The position numbers and the translations under genes are program-made. From the NCBI GenBank assembly GCA_027448805.1, contig DAIDMU010000120.1:1-44940 (forward strand): DNA of 44,940 nt. Direction: 5' to 3'. The stretch comes from Sulfurimonas sp. (GTDB lineage Bacteria > Campylobacterota > Campylobacteria > Campylobacterales > Sulfurimonadaceae). Below the pieces are notes generated by a model. The model saw nothing but the letters and a program-made list of their open reading frames with translations. It made no database searches and was not told the DNA's origin. Positions 43,765 through 44,940 of the stretch are shown piece by piece (positions within the stretch are counted from its first letter, which is position 1; the number at the start of each line of letters is the position of its first letter).

Positions 43765-44418
43765 ATGCAAAAATTAAATCTTACACTAACCAAGAGAGTT
43801 GCTCTTTTGTGGCTCAAGAATATTGACAGATCGCTCGTCATTTTTAAATTGTTGAGAGACTACTTTTTTCCCGTTAGATTGCTCTTTTATTCAGGCTTAA
43901 TCGGGTTTACGATTTTTGGACTCGTCTTCGCATCCTCTTTTATCAATTTTGATGATGCGCCCGGAGCTCCTATTTGGCAGCTTCTGGGTAATATCATATT
44001 CTATGGTGTCATTATAGGTATGTTTTTTATTGTTACGCTTGAGAGCTTGTACAAGCTTGATGTGGTTCAAATTTTAGCAGATATCAAAGAGCAGAAAGCA
44101 GAGATAAAAGCTAAAAAACTCCAAAAATGGCGTTTACGAAATATGAGCATATTTTTAAGAATATTTATATATCTCTCTTTATATATGTTTTGTCTTTTTA
44201 TCATTCAGACTTCGGCGCAAGGTGCATTTATTGATATTTTTGGCACCGCTCCAGATAATGCAGAGACTCAAGCACAAATAGCAATATTTGTAAACGAGTA
44301 TGATGTTTTTGTGAAATGGTTCACTTTTATCTATATTATTGCCGGCTTAACGCTTGATTATTTCGTCTCAAAAAAGAGAGCGCAAAGAAGAATTGAGGTG
44401 CAAAATGAGACCCTTTAA
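43765..44418 (+). CDS. Multi-span membrane protein
   Basis: 217 residues with about four membrane helices (near 36-58, 72-95, 130-150 and 185-203) and a charged cytoplasmic loop (KEQKAEIKAKKLQKWRLRN). Likely part of the element's transfer or membrane complex. Its 3' end overlaps the next gene by 14 bases. Confidence 0.6.
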   Translation: MQKLNLTLTKRVALLWLKNIDRSLVIFKLLRDYFFPVRLLFYSGLIGFTIFGLVFASSFINFDDAPGAPIWQLLGNIIFYGVIIGMFFIVTLESLYKLDVVQILADIKEQKAEIKAKKLQKWRLRNMSIFLRIFIYLSLYMFCLFIIQTSAQGAFIDIFGTAPDNAETQAQIAIFVNEYDVFVKWFTFIYIIAGLTLDYFVSKKRAQRRIEVQNETL

Positions 44419-44940
44419 ACTCATAGCAGCTTTAGCAACACTTTTTATTTTAAAAACTACGCTCTTTGCTAATTACCAAAGCGCACTTATTCCCGATCAA
44501 GTCAGACAAGACTTTTCGGAGCAAAAATATGGCAAGTATCAAGTTGATACTATCCCGACCGTTTCTCTTGCAGAGCTTAAGAGCAAAGGTGTTTTTAATG
44601 CGAATGGCTCTTTAACAAAGCATATAACCGCAAACCCGCCTGATTTCAATGCCATCGTCGCCGCTAATGTCTGCAAGGTTGATAACCCTGCTGCATATTC
44701 AAGCACTATATACGAGACTGACCTTGCGAATGGCGTTATTACTTGTATGTATGCCGTAAAAGATGACTTATATAATCCGATAGGATTGTTTAAAGTAATA
44801 GTTCCCGAAATAAAAGCATATTATGCGATTAATACGGATGCTGCAAAGGCGGAAAAAGCGTCAGAGATAGCGGCAGCAGAGGCGCAGTTTACTCCACTGC
44901 TACAAAAAAAGAATGATATTATCGCTGAAATGGGGCAGAG
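44405..44940 (+). CDS. Exported protein, 5' part
   Basis: 178 codons to the window edge. Signal peptide MRPFKLIAALATLFILKTTLFA, cleaved before NYQSALIP. The mature part has two cysteines about 25 residues apart (AANVCKVDN, VITCMYAV) that could form a disulphide, then an Ala/Glu-rich helix (AAKAEKASEIAAAEAQF). The start has GAGGTG upstream and overlaps the previous gene. Probably a periplasmic part of the conjugation system; family not recognised. Confidence 0.65.
   Translation, partial: MRPFKLIAALATLFILKTTLFANYQSALIPDQVRQDFSEQKYGKYQVDTIPTVSLAELKSKGVFNANGSLTKHITANPPDFNAIVAANVCKVDNPAAYSSTIYETDLANGVITCMYAVKDDLYNPIGLFKVIVPEIKAYYAINTDAAKAEKASEIAAAEAQFTPLLQKKNDIIAEMGQ

Larger units (their letters stand above)
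31187..44940 (+). mobile_element. Integrative conjugative element, left part
   Basis: From just after tRNA-Leu to the window edge, chromosomal housekeeping genes stop. In their place are phage-type repressors, an excisionase-like protein, a ParA-like ATPase, a candidate oriT, a MobF relaxase, a coupling protein and small membrane proteins. Integrase, mating-pair genes and the second attachment site must lie beyond the window. A plasmid-derived island is an alternative. The left boundary is inferred from gene content and the tRNA. Confidence 0.8.

Overview
The window looks like the chromosome of a Campylobacterota bacterium, most like a free-living Sulfurimonas-type organism. This rests on low G+C, a short epsilon-type flagellin, Maf/DUF115 flagellin glycosylation proteins, Ptm-type nonulosonic acid genes, sigma-28 promoters of the TAAA-N11-CGAT type, NIT-domain chemoreceptor signalling and a di-haem cytochrome c peroxidase. 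Genus is an inference; no 16S gene is present.

Layout. (1) 1-2.2 kb: 5' part of topA (minus strand), then a flagellin gene with its own sigma-28 promoter. (2) 2.2-13.5 kb: a tightly overlapped minus-strand flagellar glycosylation operon. In transcription order it encodes a HisF-like and a HisH-like protein, an N-acetyl sugar amidotransferase, a CBS-nucleotidyltransferase (PtmE-like), a Gfo/Idh oxidoreductase, a CMP-nonulosonate synthetase (PtmB), an SDR (PtmA), and two Maf proteins, one fused to a DUF2920 hydrolase-like domain. (3) 13.6-14.9 kb: a decayed IS3-family element between this operon's promoter and fliD. (4) 15-17.5 kb: fliD, fliS, a FliT-position gene and an Hpt protein. (5) 17.5-31.2 kb: core genes. 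These are SRP RNA, rpmI-rplT, a STAS / NIT-type chemoreceptor / response-regulator phosphatase-kinase operon, rarA, rluB, kdsD, cytochrome c peroxidase, a P-loop protein, nnrD, thiG, and five tRNAs (Pro, His, Arg, Arg, Leu).

(6) 31.2 kb to the end: an integrated conjugative element beginning just after tRNA-Leu. It opens with about 1.2 kb lacking any ORF but full of inverted repeats, probably one or more structured RNAs. Next is a repressor-led minus-strand cassette in which two neighbouring proteins share a GRAAGRDY peptide motif. After that come a divergent operator region, an excisionase-like protein, a ParA-like ATPase and small relaxosome-type proteins, a candidate oriT, a 1342-residue MobF relaxase-helicase-primase fusion and a VirD4/TrwB-type coupling protein. 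A second repressor/operator switch then leads into a run of small membrane and exported proteins that continues past the window. No integrase is in view, so the other element end lies outside.

How it works together: the first third makes, glycosylates, caps and chaperones flagellin. The sugar enzymes feed an activated (probably acetamidino-bearing) nonulosonate to the Maf proteins. The last third carries the DNA-processing half of a conjugation system plus its regulatory and possibly defence-like cargo.
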